Part shown: positions 1-8,138 of the stretch, in pieces | How positions within the stretch are numbered: position 1 is the stretch's first letter | Layout: every line of letters begins with the position of its first letter | Origin: G963677485 sp942492855 | GTDB lineage: Bacteria; Armatimonadota; HRBIN16 | Assembly (NCBI GenBank): GCA_942492855.1 | Contig: OW818647.1 | Span: forward strand, 3,906,001-3,970,000 | DNA: 64,000 bases | Direction: 5' to 3' | Translations under genes and position numbers: made by a program | Notes under the pieces: generated by a model | Seen by the model: only the letters and a program-made list of their open reading frames with translations | Databases searched by the model: none | Told to the model about the DNA's origin: nothing

Positions 1-1431
1 GACCATGGGCTGCTTGGTAAATCCGCCATGGTGGCCTCTGTCCATAACTCTCAAGGCGATCAGATTGCGGCTGTTGGGTTTCAAGAACCTGCCGATCTCG
101 CTGACGGTCAGTTTATCGTATACACTGCTGCCAGGAGCACCATAGCTTCCGGCCAGTTGGCCGTTAATGTATAACTGATACTCATCGTCTACTCCACCAA
201 AGCTGATATACATTTTGCTGCCCATGGCTGTTGATGGGATATCAAGCCATTTCCGGAACCAGCCTACTCCGTCATATGAAGGGTGGCCGGCATCTTCCCA
301 GAAGGTCGCTTTGGGCATCTTTTGCCACTGGCTGTCGTCATATCCCGGTTGTCCCCAGCCCTGCAGCTCGCCGATGTTACCAGGGTCGATCTGAAAAGCC
401 CATTCTGTGCTGATATCAGTCTGTTGCCGATCTGTCAGTGGAGGGCGGCCCAGCTTCTTCAGGGCATCATTTACTCTCGAGTCGCGGATTGAGAAGCCCG
501 AGCTGGGGTGGTCATTCGCAGAAACTTTGATTCCATTATCATGCAGCTTCTTCGAAAACGCCTTAGGGTCGGAGAACACCGGACTCCAATCAAGGCCGCC
601 GTCCCATCCGTAGAGGTGCCAGCCAAAGTCAAACACGAACACATCCAGCGGAATGTGCTCTTTTCGGAACCGCTCGACGAGTGACCATAAATACTTTTCG
701 TCAGTTTTTTGATTACTGTACTCGAAGTTCACGTCGGTGATCCATGCACCCAGCACATATCTAGGTGGCATGGGGATGCGTCCGGTCAAAGCTGTGTACT
801 CTTTGAAAAAGTGCTTGAAGTCTCTGCCGTAGACGAACAAATACCAGTCTTTACTATCCTTAGAACTCCGCGGGGTAATCCACTGATCTCTTGTGTCCCA
901 TAAAGGCGTGCTGCTGTCATCAAGGAAGCAGAACCCGTTTCGGCTCAGGAACCCATCGGGGAAGCCTGGCAGAGTGTTTTGGGGCATGGTTTGCTCATAG
1001 ATCGAGTTGAAGCTTGGCATCGGACCGCCCAGGTTGCGGTCATCGTATATCCCCGAGCTCCACTCATGGTGGCCCGTTGAGTCATGCCACACCGCACGGA
1101 GGTTCTCCGAGTTGAAGTTGCCAGAGCCAACACGGTACCGAAGCAGCACTCTTGGGGTGCTGATCTGCAGCCAGCCATTTAGCACACTTACTTTGAACTG
1201 CATCGTACTCATCGAGCGGTTTGTGACAATGGCGGTAGGGGCATCTGTCACTGATCCATACTGCATGCGGATGAGGGTAGGGGACAGCACATCAAACCGC
1301 GCCTGTCCACTATTGATGCGGTGACCGGCCTGCGTGTAGTCTGCCCCCTGCACCTGCACTGTGACCAGGCCAATCACGATCAGCATAGAGGTGCGTGAGA
1401 TCATCTTTAGAAGGCTATTTTCTATTCGCAT
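1..1431 (-). CDS. GH31-family alpha-glycosidase, 5' portion (continues past the left edge)
   Basis: The gene reads from ATG at 1431 down to base 1 without a stop, so the first 477 residues are visible and the 3' end lies outside the window. An AGGAG sequence sits 6 bases upstream of the ATG. Residues 10-30 look like a signal peptide. An N-terminal beta domain (about 40-200) precedes the start of a GH31 barrel, recognisable by PRYVLGAW and the following LDVFVFDFGWH segment. From about residue 340 the barrel is interrupted by a jelly-roll sugar-binding domain of the GH2 type (SFGGVDDEYQLYINGQ). The family hydrolyses alpha-glucosides, alpha-xylosides or alpha-galactosides. The nucleophile and acid/base aspartates are expected beyond the left edge, so activity and specificity cannot be judged. 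Likely secreted. It lies downstream of the PTS operon on the same strand but 167 bases away. Confidence 0.8.
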   Translation of the reverse strand, partial: MRIENSLLKMISRTSMLIVIGLVTVQVQGADYTQAGHRINSGQARFDVLSPTLIRMQYGSVTDAPTAIVTNRSMSTMQFKVSVLNGWLQISTPRVLLRYRVGSGNFNSENLRAVWHDSTGHHEWSSGIYDDRNLGGPMPSFNSIYEQTMPQNTLPGFPDGFLSRNGFCFLDDSSTPLWDTRDQWITPRSSKDSKDWYLFVYGRDFKHFFKEYTALTGRIPMPPRYVLGAWITDVNFEYSNQKTDEKYLWSLVERFRKEHIPLDVFVFDFGWHLYGWDGGLDWSPVFSDPKAFSKKLHDNGIKVSANDHPSSGFSIRDSRVNDALKKLGRPPLTDRQQTDISTEWAFQIDPGNIGELQGWGQPGYDDSQWQKMPKATFWEDAGHPSYDGVGWFRKWLDIPSTAMGSKMYISFGGVDDEYQLYINGQLAGSYGAPGSSVYDKLTVSEIGRFLKPNSRNLIALRVMDRGHHGGFTKQPMV

Positions 1432-1598
1432 ATGGCTCTCCTCGTATATCGATCAATCGTGTAAACTCTACCACTTACTGTCCATCCAAGCAAATGGCTA
1501 CAGTTGATTGTGACGCTAGAGAGCATGTGCTTATGACCCGTATGCGCATGACACCATCCGCGGGTTTACAGGGCAAGAAGGGCGTCCGCCGCACGCCT

Positions 1599-3158
1599 TT
1601 ACGCTAGGTCGCGAATCCTGGCAATGAACACCGGGCTGACGCTGATCTCGCGCACACCCATCTTCAATAGCTCCAACAGCGCGGCGGTGCGGGCGGCCAT
1701 TTCGCCACACACACATACGGGTTGGCCTTTGGCGCGGGCTGCATCCACGGTCATTTTGATCAAATCCAGAACAGGTTGGTCCAACTCGTCGTACAGATGC
1801 CCCACCGAGCCGTTGGTGCGGTCGACTGCAAGAGTGTATTGCGTCAGGTCGTTCGTGCCGATGCTGAGATAGTCTACTGCACTAGCAATGTAACTCGCAT
1901 GAAAGGCGGCTGCGGGCGTCTCAATCATTGCTCCAATTTTGATATTCGTGACAGAATGGCCCTGGCTAGACATCTGCTTGATCGTGGCTTTGACCAGATA
2001 CATGGCTTTATCGAACTCTGGCGTTCGAGAGATCATGGGCAGCAGAATCGTGACAGGGCCTAAGGCCGATGCGCGGACCATCGCACGAAGCTGCGTGGTA
2101 AAAAGCTCGGGCTGTGCCAGGCTCAGCCGGATGCCCCGAAGCCCCAATGCAGGGTTTGCCTCGTGGGGGTGCTGGATGTAAGCCAGCGGCTTGTCGCTGC
2201 CGGCATCCAGGGTGCGCAACACCACAGGAAGCCCGTTTGCGGTCTTAACAAGCTCCGCGTAGCAATCATACTGCTCATCTTCAGTAGGTGCGGTGCTGCG
2301 GTCTTGAAACAAAAACTCCGTGCGCACGACGCCGAAACCGTCGCAGCCGGCACTCATTGCCTGTTTGGCGTCATCGATCGATCCGATGTTGGCTTTGATG
2401 TTGAGCTCACCGATGCCGTGGTCTGCCAGTGCCCATTTGGCTTCTGAGAGCATGTCTTCTGCCGCGATCATCGCGGATGTAATGTCGCGCCGGTGTGGCT
2501 GGACGGTCACTACGCCGAAATTCCCGTTGACGATGATCATCTCATCATCGCGGGTTTTTTGCATAATATCCGGAACCCCAAACACGGCTGGGATGCCTGC
2601 CGCGCGAATCAAAATGGCCGCGTGGGAGTTGCTGCCACCTTTGGCGGTGACGACCCCTGCGGCCTTTTTTAACGCCGCGACCTGTGAAGGGTAGAGCTCA
2701 TCGGTGACGAACACGGTATCCGCGCCGATCTCATTATCAGCACTCTGATTTGCCAGGTTGGTGCAAAGACGGTGACCTATGTCGCGGATATCCACCGCTC
2801 TGGCGCGCAGGTATTCGTCGTCAAGCTGTTCAAATCTGGCGGCGATGGCGTCACTGGTCTGTTTGGCCGCTTCGTATGCCGAGACACCTTGTTTGATGAG
2901 TTCGACTATGGGGTCGATGAGCTCGGGGTCTTCCAGCAACATCAGGTGAGTCTCCATCACTTCACGCTGCAGATCATCGGCGGCATCGTCGCATAGCAGT
3001 TCGATGTCATCCTGCGCTTCTGCGAGGCTGCATTCCCACAGCTCCAGCTCTTCCGTGACAGAGGCATCTGGGTTGAGCTCGGGTACAACCTGTCGAGGCA
3101 TCCGCACACGGCCGATGCCGGTACCTTCAGAAACGGCTATTCCATATATGATGTCCAT
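1599..3158 (-). CDS. ptsI: PTS enzyme I (phosphoenolpyruvate-protein phosphotransferase)
   Basis: This is the first enzyme of the phosphotransferase system: it takes phosphate from PEP onto a histidine and passes it to HPr, in the cytoplasm. The active histidine is His179 in GGSNSHAAI. The C-terminal PEP-binding barrel is recognisable from LRTLDAGSDKP, the IGTNDLTQY segment and the late cysteine motif VCGEMA. At 519 residues it is shorter than the usual 570-575. About 35 residues are missing after the cysteine motif, so the last helices of the barrel are absent. It is the last gene of the PTS operon, starting 2 bases after the HPr stop. Functional or not, all phosphotransfer residues that can be checked are present. 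Confidence 0.95.
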   Translation of the reverse strand: MDIIYGIAVSEGTGIGRVRMPRQVVPELNPDASVTEELELWECSLAEAQDDIELLCDDAADDLQREVMETHLMLLEDPELIDPIVELIKQGVSAYEAAKQTSDAIAARFEQLDDEYLRARAVDIRDIGHRLCTNLANQSADNEIGADTVFVTDELYPSQVAALKKAAGVVTAKGGSNSHAAILIRAAGIPAVFGVPDIMQKTRDDEMIIVNGNFGVVTVQPHRRDITSAMIAAEDMLSEAKWALADHGIGELNIKANIGSIDDAKQAMSAGCDGFGVVRTEFLFQDRSTAPTEDEQYDCYAELVKTANGLPVVLRTLDAGSDKPLAYIQHPHEANPALGLRGIRLSLAQPELFTTQLRAMVRASALGPVTILLPMISRTPEFDKAMYLVKATIKQMSSQGHSVTNIKIGAMIETPAAAFHASYIASAVDYLSIGTNDLTQYTLAVDRTNGSVGHLYDELDQPVLDLIKMTVDAARAKGQPVCVCGEMAARTAALLELLKMGVREISVSPVFIARIRDLA

Positions 3159-3160
3159 TA

Positions 3161-3415
3161 TCAGCCTTCTTGCAGGAATTTGGCCAGGACTTCGACCGCA
3201 GCAGATTCGTCCGGCCCATCCGCTTTGACTGTGACCGTAGATCCTTTGCCCGCATCGATGCCGATGAGCGAGATAATGCTGTTGGCCTTCGCCACGCTGC
3301 CCTCTTTTTCGACGGTGATAAGCGCGTCAAACTGCTTGGCTAGCTTCACAAACTGAGCGGCCGGCCGGGCATGAAGCGCCAGATCCGGGTGCATGGTGAC
3401 TGTGAGCTCCGTCAT
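3161..3415 (-). CDS. ptsH: HPr phosphocarrier protein
   Basis: HPr carries phosphate from enzyme I to the sugar-specific IIA protein. It is 84 residues long, the normal size. The phosphorylated residue is His15 in LHARPA. Ser46, the site used by HPr kinase in Gram-positive-type regulation, is present in KANSIISL. Its ATG overlaps the stop of the upstream IIA gene (ATGA), and the enzyme I gene follows after 2 bases, so translation is probably coupled. Whether Ser46 is used depends on an HPr kinase, which is not in the window. Confidence 0.95.
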   Translation of the reverse strand: MTELTVTMHPDLALHARPAAQFVKLAKQFDALITVEKEGSVAKANSIISLIGIDAGKGSTVTVKADGPDESAAVEVLAKFLQEG

Positions 3416-3864
3416 GATGCATCACCCTCAACTTCCAGCAGGGGATCACCCAGCTTTACGTGCTTTCCGGCGAGTATCTTCACGCTGCCGCCCATCACCA
3501 CAATCGGAGAAATGGTCGGTTTTCCTGCTGCCTTGATGGCGTCGATGTCGAATTCGATCAGCCGCTGACCCAGCTCGATCTGCTGGCCTTTAGCCGCCAG
3601 AAGGGTGAAGCCCTCACCGTTCATCTCCACGGTGTCGATGCCCACATGCACCAGCAGCTCGATGCCGTCTGCAAGCTCCATCCCGAATGCGTGCCCGCTT
3701 TTGGGCAGGGCTGAGATGGTGCCCGCGGATGGTGCCACGACCACGCCCTCATCAGGGATGATCGCAACGCCATCGCCCAGCATCTTCTCCGCGAACACGG
3801 GATCGGGCACCTGGTCGGTGGGGATGACTTCCCCGGACATCGGTGACATGATTGTGATGACCAT
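3412..3864 (-). CDS. PTS IIA component, glucose family (Crr-like)
   Basis: A single-domain IIA of the glucose/N-acetylglucosamine family, 150 residues. The two conserved histidines are His58 (KSGHAFG) and His73 (LLVHVGIDTV); the second accepts phosphate from HPr. The start is the ATG at 3864, directly downstream of the IIB gene. The stop overlaps the HPr start by four bases. In enteric bacteria the free-standing form of this protein also controls carbon catabolite repression; whether that holds here is unknown. As a separate protein beside separate IIB and IIC, it completes the sugar-specific chain of this operon. Confidence 0.93.
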   Translation of the reverse strand: MVITIMSPMSGEVIPTDQVPDPVFAEKMLGDGVAIIPDEGVVVAPSAGTISALPKSGHAFGMELADGIELLVHVGIDTVEMNGEGFTLLAAKGQQIELGQRLIEFDIDAIKAAGKPTISPIVVMGGSVKILAGKHVKLGDPLLEVEGDAS

Positions 3865-3869
3865 CCGTA

Positions 3870-4100
3870 TTACATTAAGTCCTTTATCTCTTGCTCGATG
3901 ATCTCCGCTTCGGTGCCGATCACCACCTGGATGTTGCCACCGCCCAGTTTCATGATGCCTACGGCCCCTTCGGCCTTCAGTGCTCGCTCGTTGAGCATGC
4001 TCATGTCAATCAGTGTGATGCGCAGGCGGGTGATGCAGCTATCAAGGTGCTTGATATTCGCCTTCCCACCGAGGGCGTCCAGAATATGTTGTGCGTCCAT
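3870..4100 (-). CDS. PTS IIB component, glucose/N-acetylglucosamine family
   Basis: A stand-alone IIB domain of 76 residues. It takes phosphate from IIA onto Cys22 in LDSCITRLR and gives it to the sugar held by IIC. The pattern around the cysteine and the later GIMKLGGGNIQVVIGT segment match the glucose/GlcNAc class. It lies 18 bases after the IIC stop and 5 bases before the IIA start. In many bacteria these domains are fused to IIC; here they are encoded separately. Confidence 0.92.
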   Translation of the reverse strand: MDAQHILDALGGKANIKHLDSCITRLRITLIDMSMLNERALKAEGAVGIMKLGGGNIQVVIGTEAEIIEQEIKDLM

Positions 4101-4118
4101 GTTTTTACCTCTTATATG

Positions 4119-5306
4119 TTATGCCGTGTTGGCGTCGGCCTCTTCATCGGGTTCGCGGCCCGGTGTGGCCAAGTCCATTTTACGGATGATGAACCGGAAC
4201 AGGAAATAGTAGATCGCGGCGTAGACCAAGCCGATGGGTATGATCCACAACGGATGAGTGGCTTTGCCGTAGAACAGCACATAGTCGATGAGCCCCGCCG
4301 AAAATCCAAAACCGTGCTTAATGCCCAGCAGCTCGCACACCGCCAACGCGCTTCCGGTGAGCACCGCGTGGACACCATAGAGGATAGGCGCCAGGAACAT
4401 AAACGCGAACTCAATCGGCTCGGTGATGCCGGTGATCAGCGAGGTAAGAGCCGATCCCATCAACAGACCGGCGACCACTTTACGTTGCGAGGACTTCGAT
4501 TCATGCACCATCGCCAAGCAGACCGCCGGCAGTGCGAACATCATGATCACGTAGAAGCCGGTCATGAACTGCCCGGCGGTGGGATCGCCAGCGGCAAACC
4601 GCGTGAGGTCGCCATGCACCACTTTCCCTGCCACGTCCGTGAAGGCGCCGAAGTCGAACCAAACCATCGTATTGATGACATGGTGCAGGCCGAACGGCAC
4701 CAGCAGACGGTTGGCGATGCCGTAGAAGAAAACACCAATGGGCCCGCTGGCGATGAGTGCGTTGCCGCCTGCGTGAATGGACGCCTGCACATACGGCCAC
4801 AGCCAACTGGCCAGAAGGCCGATGATGAGTGCCGAAAATGAGGTGAGGATGGGCACCAGCCGCTTACCGCCAAAGAAGCCCAGAGCGCGGGGCAACCGCG
4901 TGCGGTGATACTTATTGTATAAACTCGCCGAGACCAGGCCAATCACCAGTCCTCCCAATACGCCCATATTCACGGTCGACGGGTCGCCGGGGTTCACGCC
5001 CGGGTGGACCGCTTCGATGGTCTTGGTCATGACCAGGTAGCCCACCACTGCGGCCAATCCGGCCACGCCCGCATCGGCAGCGAAGCCGATGGCCACTCCA
5101 ATGGCGAAGATCAGGGGCAGGTTGTCGAAGATCGCGCCTCCGCCCTTCATCATGACAAACCCCACCGTGTGGATGATTCCTGTGGGCACGGATGCCTGGA
5201 TGAGTTCGCCAAATCTGAGCATGAGTGCCGCGGCGGGCAGCACTGCGATAGGCATCATCAGCGACTTCCCGATACGCTGAAGCACGCCCATAAAGTTGGA
5301 TAGCAT
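4119..5306 (-). CDS. PTS IIC permease, glucose/N-acetylglucosamine family
   Basis: The membrane channel that binds sugar and carries it inward during phosphorylation. About ten hydrophobic segments span its 395 residues. The N-terminus (RIGKSLMMPIAVLPAAALML) and the central HHVINTMVWF and GITEPIEFAFMF motifs match the glucose/GlcNAc IIC family. The ATG at 5306 is preferred over the upstream ATG at 5354 because CGGAGG sits 7 bases before it and family members begin at this point. It is the first gene of the operon, so promoter and operators should lie in 5307-5735. The substrate could be glucose or N-acetylglucosamine; the similarity to NagE-type permeases favours the latter slightly. Confidence 0.92.
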   Translation of the reverse strand: MLSNFMGVLQRIGKSLMMPIAVLPAAALMLRFGELIQASVPTGIIHTVGFVMMKGGGAIFDNLPLIFAIGVAIGFAADAGVAGLAAVVGYLVMTKTIEAVHPGVNPGDPSTVNMGVLGGLVIGLVSASLYNKYHRTRLPRALGFFGGKRLVPILTSFSALIIGLLASWLWPYVQASIHAGGNALIASGPIGVFFYGIANRLLVPFGLHHVINTMVWFDFGAFTDVAGKVVHGDLTRFAAGDPTAGQFMTGFYVIMMFALPAVCLAMVHESKSSQRKVVAGLLMGSALTSLITGITEPIEFAFMFLAPILYGVHAVLTGSALAVCELLGIKHGFGFSAGLIDYVLFYGKATHPLWIIPIGLVYAAIYYFLFRFIIRKMDLATPGREPDEEADANTA

Positions 5307-5735
5307 GATGTAGGCCTCCGAAGGATAACTGGGATATGTGGTAGTATTCGCCATCCGCGCGGTATTTCCCTTCTATTTGTTTCGGGGAAGGTCTCACGCG
5401 AAGACGCGAAGACGCGAAGGGAGGAGAAGAGGAGATCAGGAGAAAAGGAGCAGGACAAGCAGCCGATCCGTCCGATTCGTCCTATCCGTCGGAATGGGAG
5501 TGTCTGCACCGCCGGGATGTTGTCTGAACCACGGATGATGCATAAGCTGTGGCATTCGGCGCAATTTGGCGGTGTATGCCAATATTGTTAGGATCGGCGC
5601 CAATATCCCATGGCGGACTGGTACACTCGAATATGGTGAGGCAGTGATAGCCTGACCCCAACCCAACAACCTTCGCTGTTGCTGTAAGAGCCTTTTACGG
5701 CAGTAGGTGCATACCCAAACGAATGGAGCCCACAC
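5307..5735. other. Intergenic region upstream of the PTS operon, with low-complexity repeats
   Basis: This 429-base stretch separates the divergent PTS operon and RCC1-like gene and should hold both promoters, though neither is clear by eye. It contains three tandem copies of ACGCGAAG (5396-5419), then a purine-rich tract (5420-5460), then a CCGATCCGTC-type repeat (5463-5492) that recurs at 20374-20403. Nearer the plus-strand gene, GCCAATAT occurs twice (5578-5585 and 5599-5606), 21 bases apart, i.e. two helical turns, which would suit an operator. Confidence 0.5.
5396..5492. repeat. ACGCGAAG tandem repeat, purine tract and CCGATCCGTC repeat
   Basis: ACGCGAAG is repeated three times in tandem at 5396-5419. 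A GGAGAAGAGG-like purine run follows, then a run of CCGATCCGTC variants to 5492. The last unit is shared with an inverted repeat at 20374-20403. Composition is unlike the flanking genes. It is probably a dispersed non-coding repeat; no coding sense was found in it. Confidence 0.6.
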
Positions 5736-7877
5736 GTGATACATGCCGCATCTCAATGTTTCATTTCCTGGACTAAATGGGTGGTATTGTCGGTTTTTGT
5801 TGTTTTCAGCCTGGCCAGTGTAGCTCATGCAGGAACGATAGAAGGCTGGGGGGCATATCGGCTGGTTCCTGGCGACATGACTGGTTTTACATCCGTTGCA
5901 ACGGGTAACGCCCATACCGTTGGTCTGAAAGGCAACGGGTCGATCGTGTGCTGGGGAGCAAATGATGACGGCCAATGCAACGTGCCGTTGCCGAATACCA
6001 ATTTCATCTCGGTGACCGCCGGCAACTACCATTCCGTTGGTTTAAAGAGCGACGGCTCGGTAGTCTGCTGGGGCTGGAATAGTTACGGCCAATGTGACGT
6101 GCCTGCCCCCAACAGCGATTTCATCGCTGTTCAAGCCGGTGACTACTACAATGTCGGGCTTAAAAGGAATGGCTCGGTTGTCTGCTGGGGTTCAAATATC
6201 TATGGTCAGCGTAATGTGCCTGCGCCTAACAGCAGCTTTATCGCTGTATCGGCGGGCAGCGGTCACAGTATCGGTTTGAAGAGTGATGGTTCTGTGATCT
6301 GCTGGGGACTTAACGATGAGAACCAGGGTAATGTGCCGGCCTCAAACACCAACTTTAAAGCGGTGTCCGCAGGTTATAACCACACTGTTGGGTTGAAACG
6401 CGATGGCTCGGTTGTCTGCTGGGGTGATAACTCAAGTGGTCAATGTAACGTTCCTGGACAGAACAGCGGATTTATCTCGGTGACGGCAGGGGAATACTTC
6501 ACGGTCGGATTGAAGAGCGATGGGTCGGCGGTTTTCTGGGGTGATAACTCATACGGTCAGGGTGATGTGCCGTTACCGAACACCAACTTCGCTACAGTTG
6601 ATGCGGGAAGCTCCCATACTGTCTCAGTAAAGCGAGATGGCATGGTCGTTTGCTGGGGTGATAATTACGAACGTCAACTGAATGTGCCTGTACCCAATAA
6701 CAACTACATCTCGACGGCAACTGGCGGTTTCCATACCATCGGAATCAAGTCAGATAACTCATTGGTCTGCTGGGGATATAACGATGAGGGTCAGTGCGAC
6801 GTGCCTGCTCCCAACGCGGACTATATCGCAGTTGCTGCAGGATACAGCCACAGTATCGGGTTGAAGCGTGATGGTTCAGTTCGCTGTTGGGGGCTCAACG
6901 AAAACGGCGAAGGGACTGTGCCTTCGCCCAATAGCAGCTTCACCGCCGTGTCTGCGGGCTATGGCCATAGCATTGGTCTTAAGAGTGATGGCTCAGTCGT
7001 TTGCTGGGGTTGGGACATTGTTGGACAATGCGATGTGCCGCTGCCTAATAGCGGCTTTATTGCCGTTTCGGCTGGTGAGATACACTCTGTTGGCTTAAAG
7101 GCCGATGGCTCCGTGGTGTGCTGGGGTGATAACGGTGATGGGCAATGCGATGTGCCCACGCCAAACAGCGACTTCATCGCGGTGGCAGCCGGTGACTACC
7201 ACACTATCGGGCTGAAGCGTGATGGCTCAGTCGTTTGCTGGGGTAGTAACAGTATGGGACAGTCCAACTCGCCGGTGCCAAACAGCGGGTTCACTGCTGT
7301 GACTGCGGGTGTTGGTTTCACTGCCGGTTTGAAAACGGACGGTTCGGTGGTATGCTGGGGTGATAATGCGGTTAGTCAATGCGATGTGCCCGCACCAAAT
7401 TCAGGTTTCGTGAGCATATCTGCGGGTCCAAATAGCATCATAGGGATTCGTAAAGTGAACACTCTGACAGGGAAGTCCAAACTTGGCAGCTTCATGGGAG
7501 ATATCACTCAACAGCAGATCACCATGTCTGTCAGCAGTACGGCTGACCTCAGTTTCAGTCAGTATCTCAGTTATCAACCGCAGAGTGATGGTGCATACAC
7601 GCTGATCACCTACCTGACGCCGCCATTAATAGTCCGAGCGACAAGCCTTCACTTCCTGCCTCTCGAAATCACTAATGTCTATCCGGCATTGATGTTGAAT
7701 TTCACACTGATTAATGGAGACGCCGATGGCGATGGCCAGGTGAATCTGTTCGATTACGTGGTGATGGATTCGAAATTCGGCTCTTCGGATCCCATGGCCG
7801 ATCTGGATGGCAGCGGACATGTGAACCTGTTCGACTACGTGGTTGCCGACTTGAACTTCGGAGCGCAAGGCGACTAG
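5736..7877 (+). CDS. Secreted RCC1-like repeat protein with C-terminal dockerin-like domain
   Basis: A 713-residue protein starting at GTG 5736, with GGAG 7 bases upstream. Residues 10-32 form a signal peptide ending SVAHA. The body holds 13 full repeats of about 37 residues, plus a partial first one. The repeat pattern is AGxxHxxGLKxDGSVVCWGxNxxGQCxVPxPNxxF, the RCC1/BLIP-II beta-propeller type. Most repeats carry a cysteine before WG and many a second after GQ. From about residue 660 come two calcium-loop segments (DADGDGQVNLFDYV and DLDGSGHVNLFDYV) like a type I dockerin. The protein is therefore likely exported and may dock onto a cohesin or surface scaffold. No cohesin gene is visible. 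Its true role is unknown; RCC1 folds usually mediate protein binding. Confidence 0.85.
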   Translation: MIHAASQCFISWTKWVVLSVFVVFSLASVAHAGTIEGWGAYRLVPGDMTGFTSVATGNAHTVGLKGNGSIVCWGANDDGQCNVPLPNTNFISVTAGNYHSVGLKSDGSVVCWGWNSYGQCDVPAPNSDFIAVQAGDYYNVGLKRNGSVVCWGSNIYGQRNVPAPNSSFIAVSAGSGHSIGLKSDGSVICWGLNDENQGNVPASNTNFKAVSAGYNHTVGLKRDGSVVCWGDNSSGQCNVPGQNSGFISVTAGEYFTVGLKSDGSAVFWGDNSYGQGDVPLPNTNFATVDAGSSHTVSVKRDGMVVCWGDNYERQLNVPVPNNNYISTATGGFHTIGIKSDNSLVCWGYNDEGQCDVPAPNADYIAVAAGYSHSIGLKRDGSVRCWGLNENGEGTVPSPNSSFTAVSAGYGHSIGLKSDGSVVCWGWDIVGQCDVPLPNSGFIAVSAGEIHSVGLKADGSVVCWGDNGDGQCDVPTPNSDFIAVAAGDYHTIGLKRDGSVVCWGSNSMGQSNSPVPNSGFTAVTAGVGFTAGLKTDGSVVCWGDNAVSQCDVPAPNSGFVSISAGPNSIIGIRKVNTLTGKSKLGSFMGDITQQQITMSVSSTADLSFSQYLSYQPQSDGAYTLITYLTPPLIVRATSLHFLPLEITNVYPALMLNFTLINGDADGDGQVNLFDYVVMDSKFGSSDPMADLDGSGHVNLFDYVVADLNFGAQGD

Positions 7878-7889
7878 CCGAAAACCGAC

Positions 7890-7911
7890 GGGCAGGCTTC
7901 ATGTCCTGCCC
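7890..7911 (+). terminator. Possible terminator hairpin after the RCC1-like gene
   Basis: GGGCAGG (7890-7896) and CCTGCCC (7905-7911) form a 7-bp stem with an 8-base loop just after the stop codon. There is no clear T-run, so it could be an mRNA-stabilising hairpin instead. Confidence 0.4.
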
Positions 7912-8112
7912 ATCTCCAAAGACTCCACTTGCCTTTTAACGACACCTTGACGTCCTTAAAACGAAAGAGTATGATGATACCAAGCTGAGGCGCTAGAGTT
8001 TTCAGCACAGGTGTATTGAATCATGTCGAAAGGGCAAAACGTGAGCAAACGTAGACAAATTGTTGGATATGTGCTCGAAAAATCGCAAGACGGCTCCCAC
8101 GCCCTTCGTACC

Positions 8113-8133
8113 CGTCCTACCATAGTTAGGACG
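8113..8133 (+). promoter_or_regulatory. Hairpin covering the ribosome binding site of the 8139 gene
   Basis: CGTCCTA (8113-8119) and TAGGACG (8127-8133) form a perfect 7-bp stem. AGGA, the likely Shine-Dalgarno sequence, lies in the 3' arm 7 bases before the GTG start at 8139. Translation may depend on opening this stem. Confidence 0.4.
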
Positions 8134-8138
8134 ATATC

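Noticed and set aside
945..1178. Short minus-strand frame near 1 kb
   Set aside because: Out of frame with the GH31 coding sequence, which covers this stretch fully.
3891..4841. A 316-codon plus-strand frame across PTS IIB and IIC
   Set aside because: Antisense to two clear PTS genes; composition biased (Arg, His, Gln) and no domain.
5940..7440. Periodic DNA repeats that could suggest a CRISPR or satellite array
   Set aside because: Periodicity of about 111 bases is in frame and encodes RCC1-like protein repeats; units diverge and there are no spacers.
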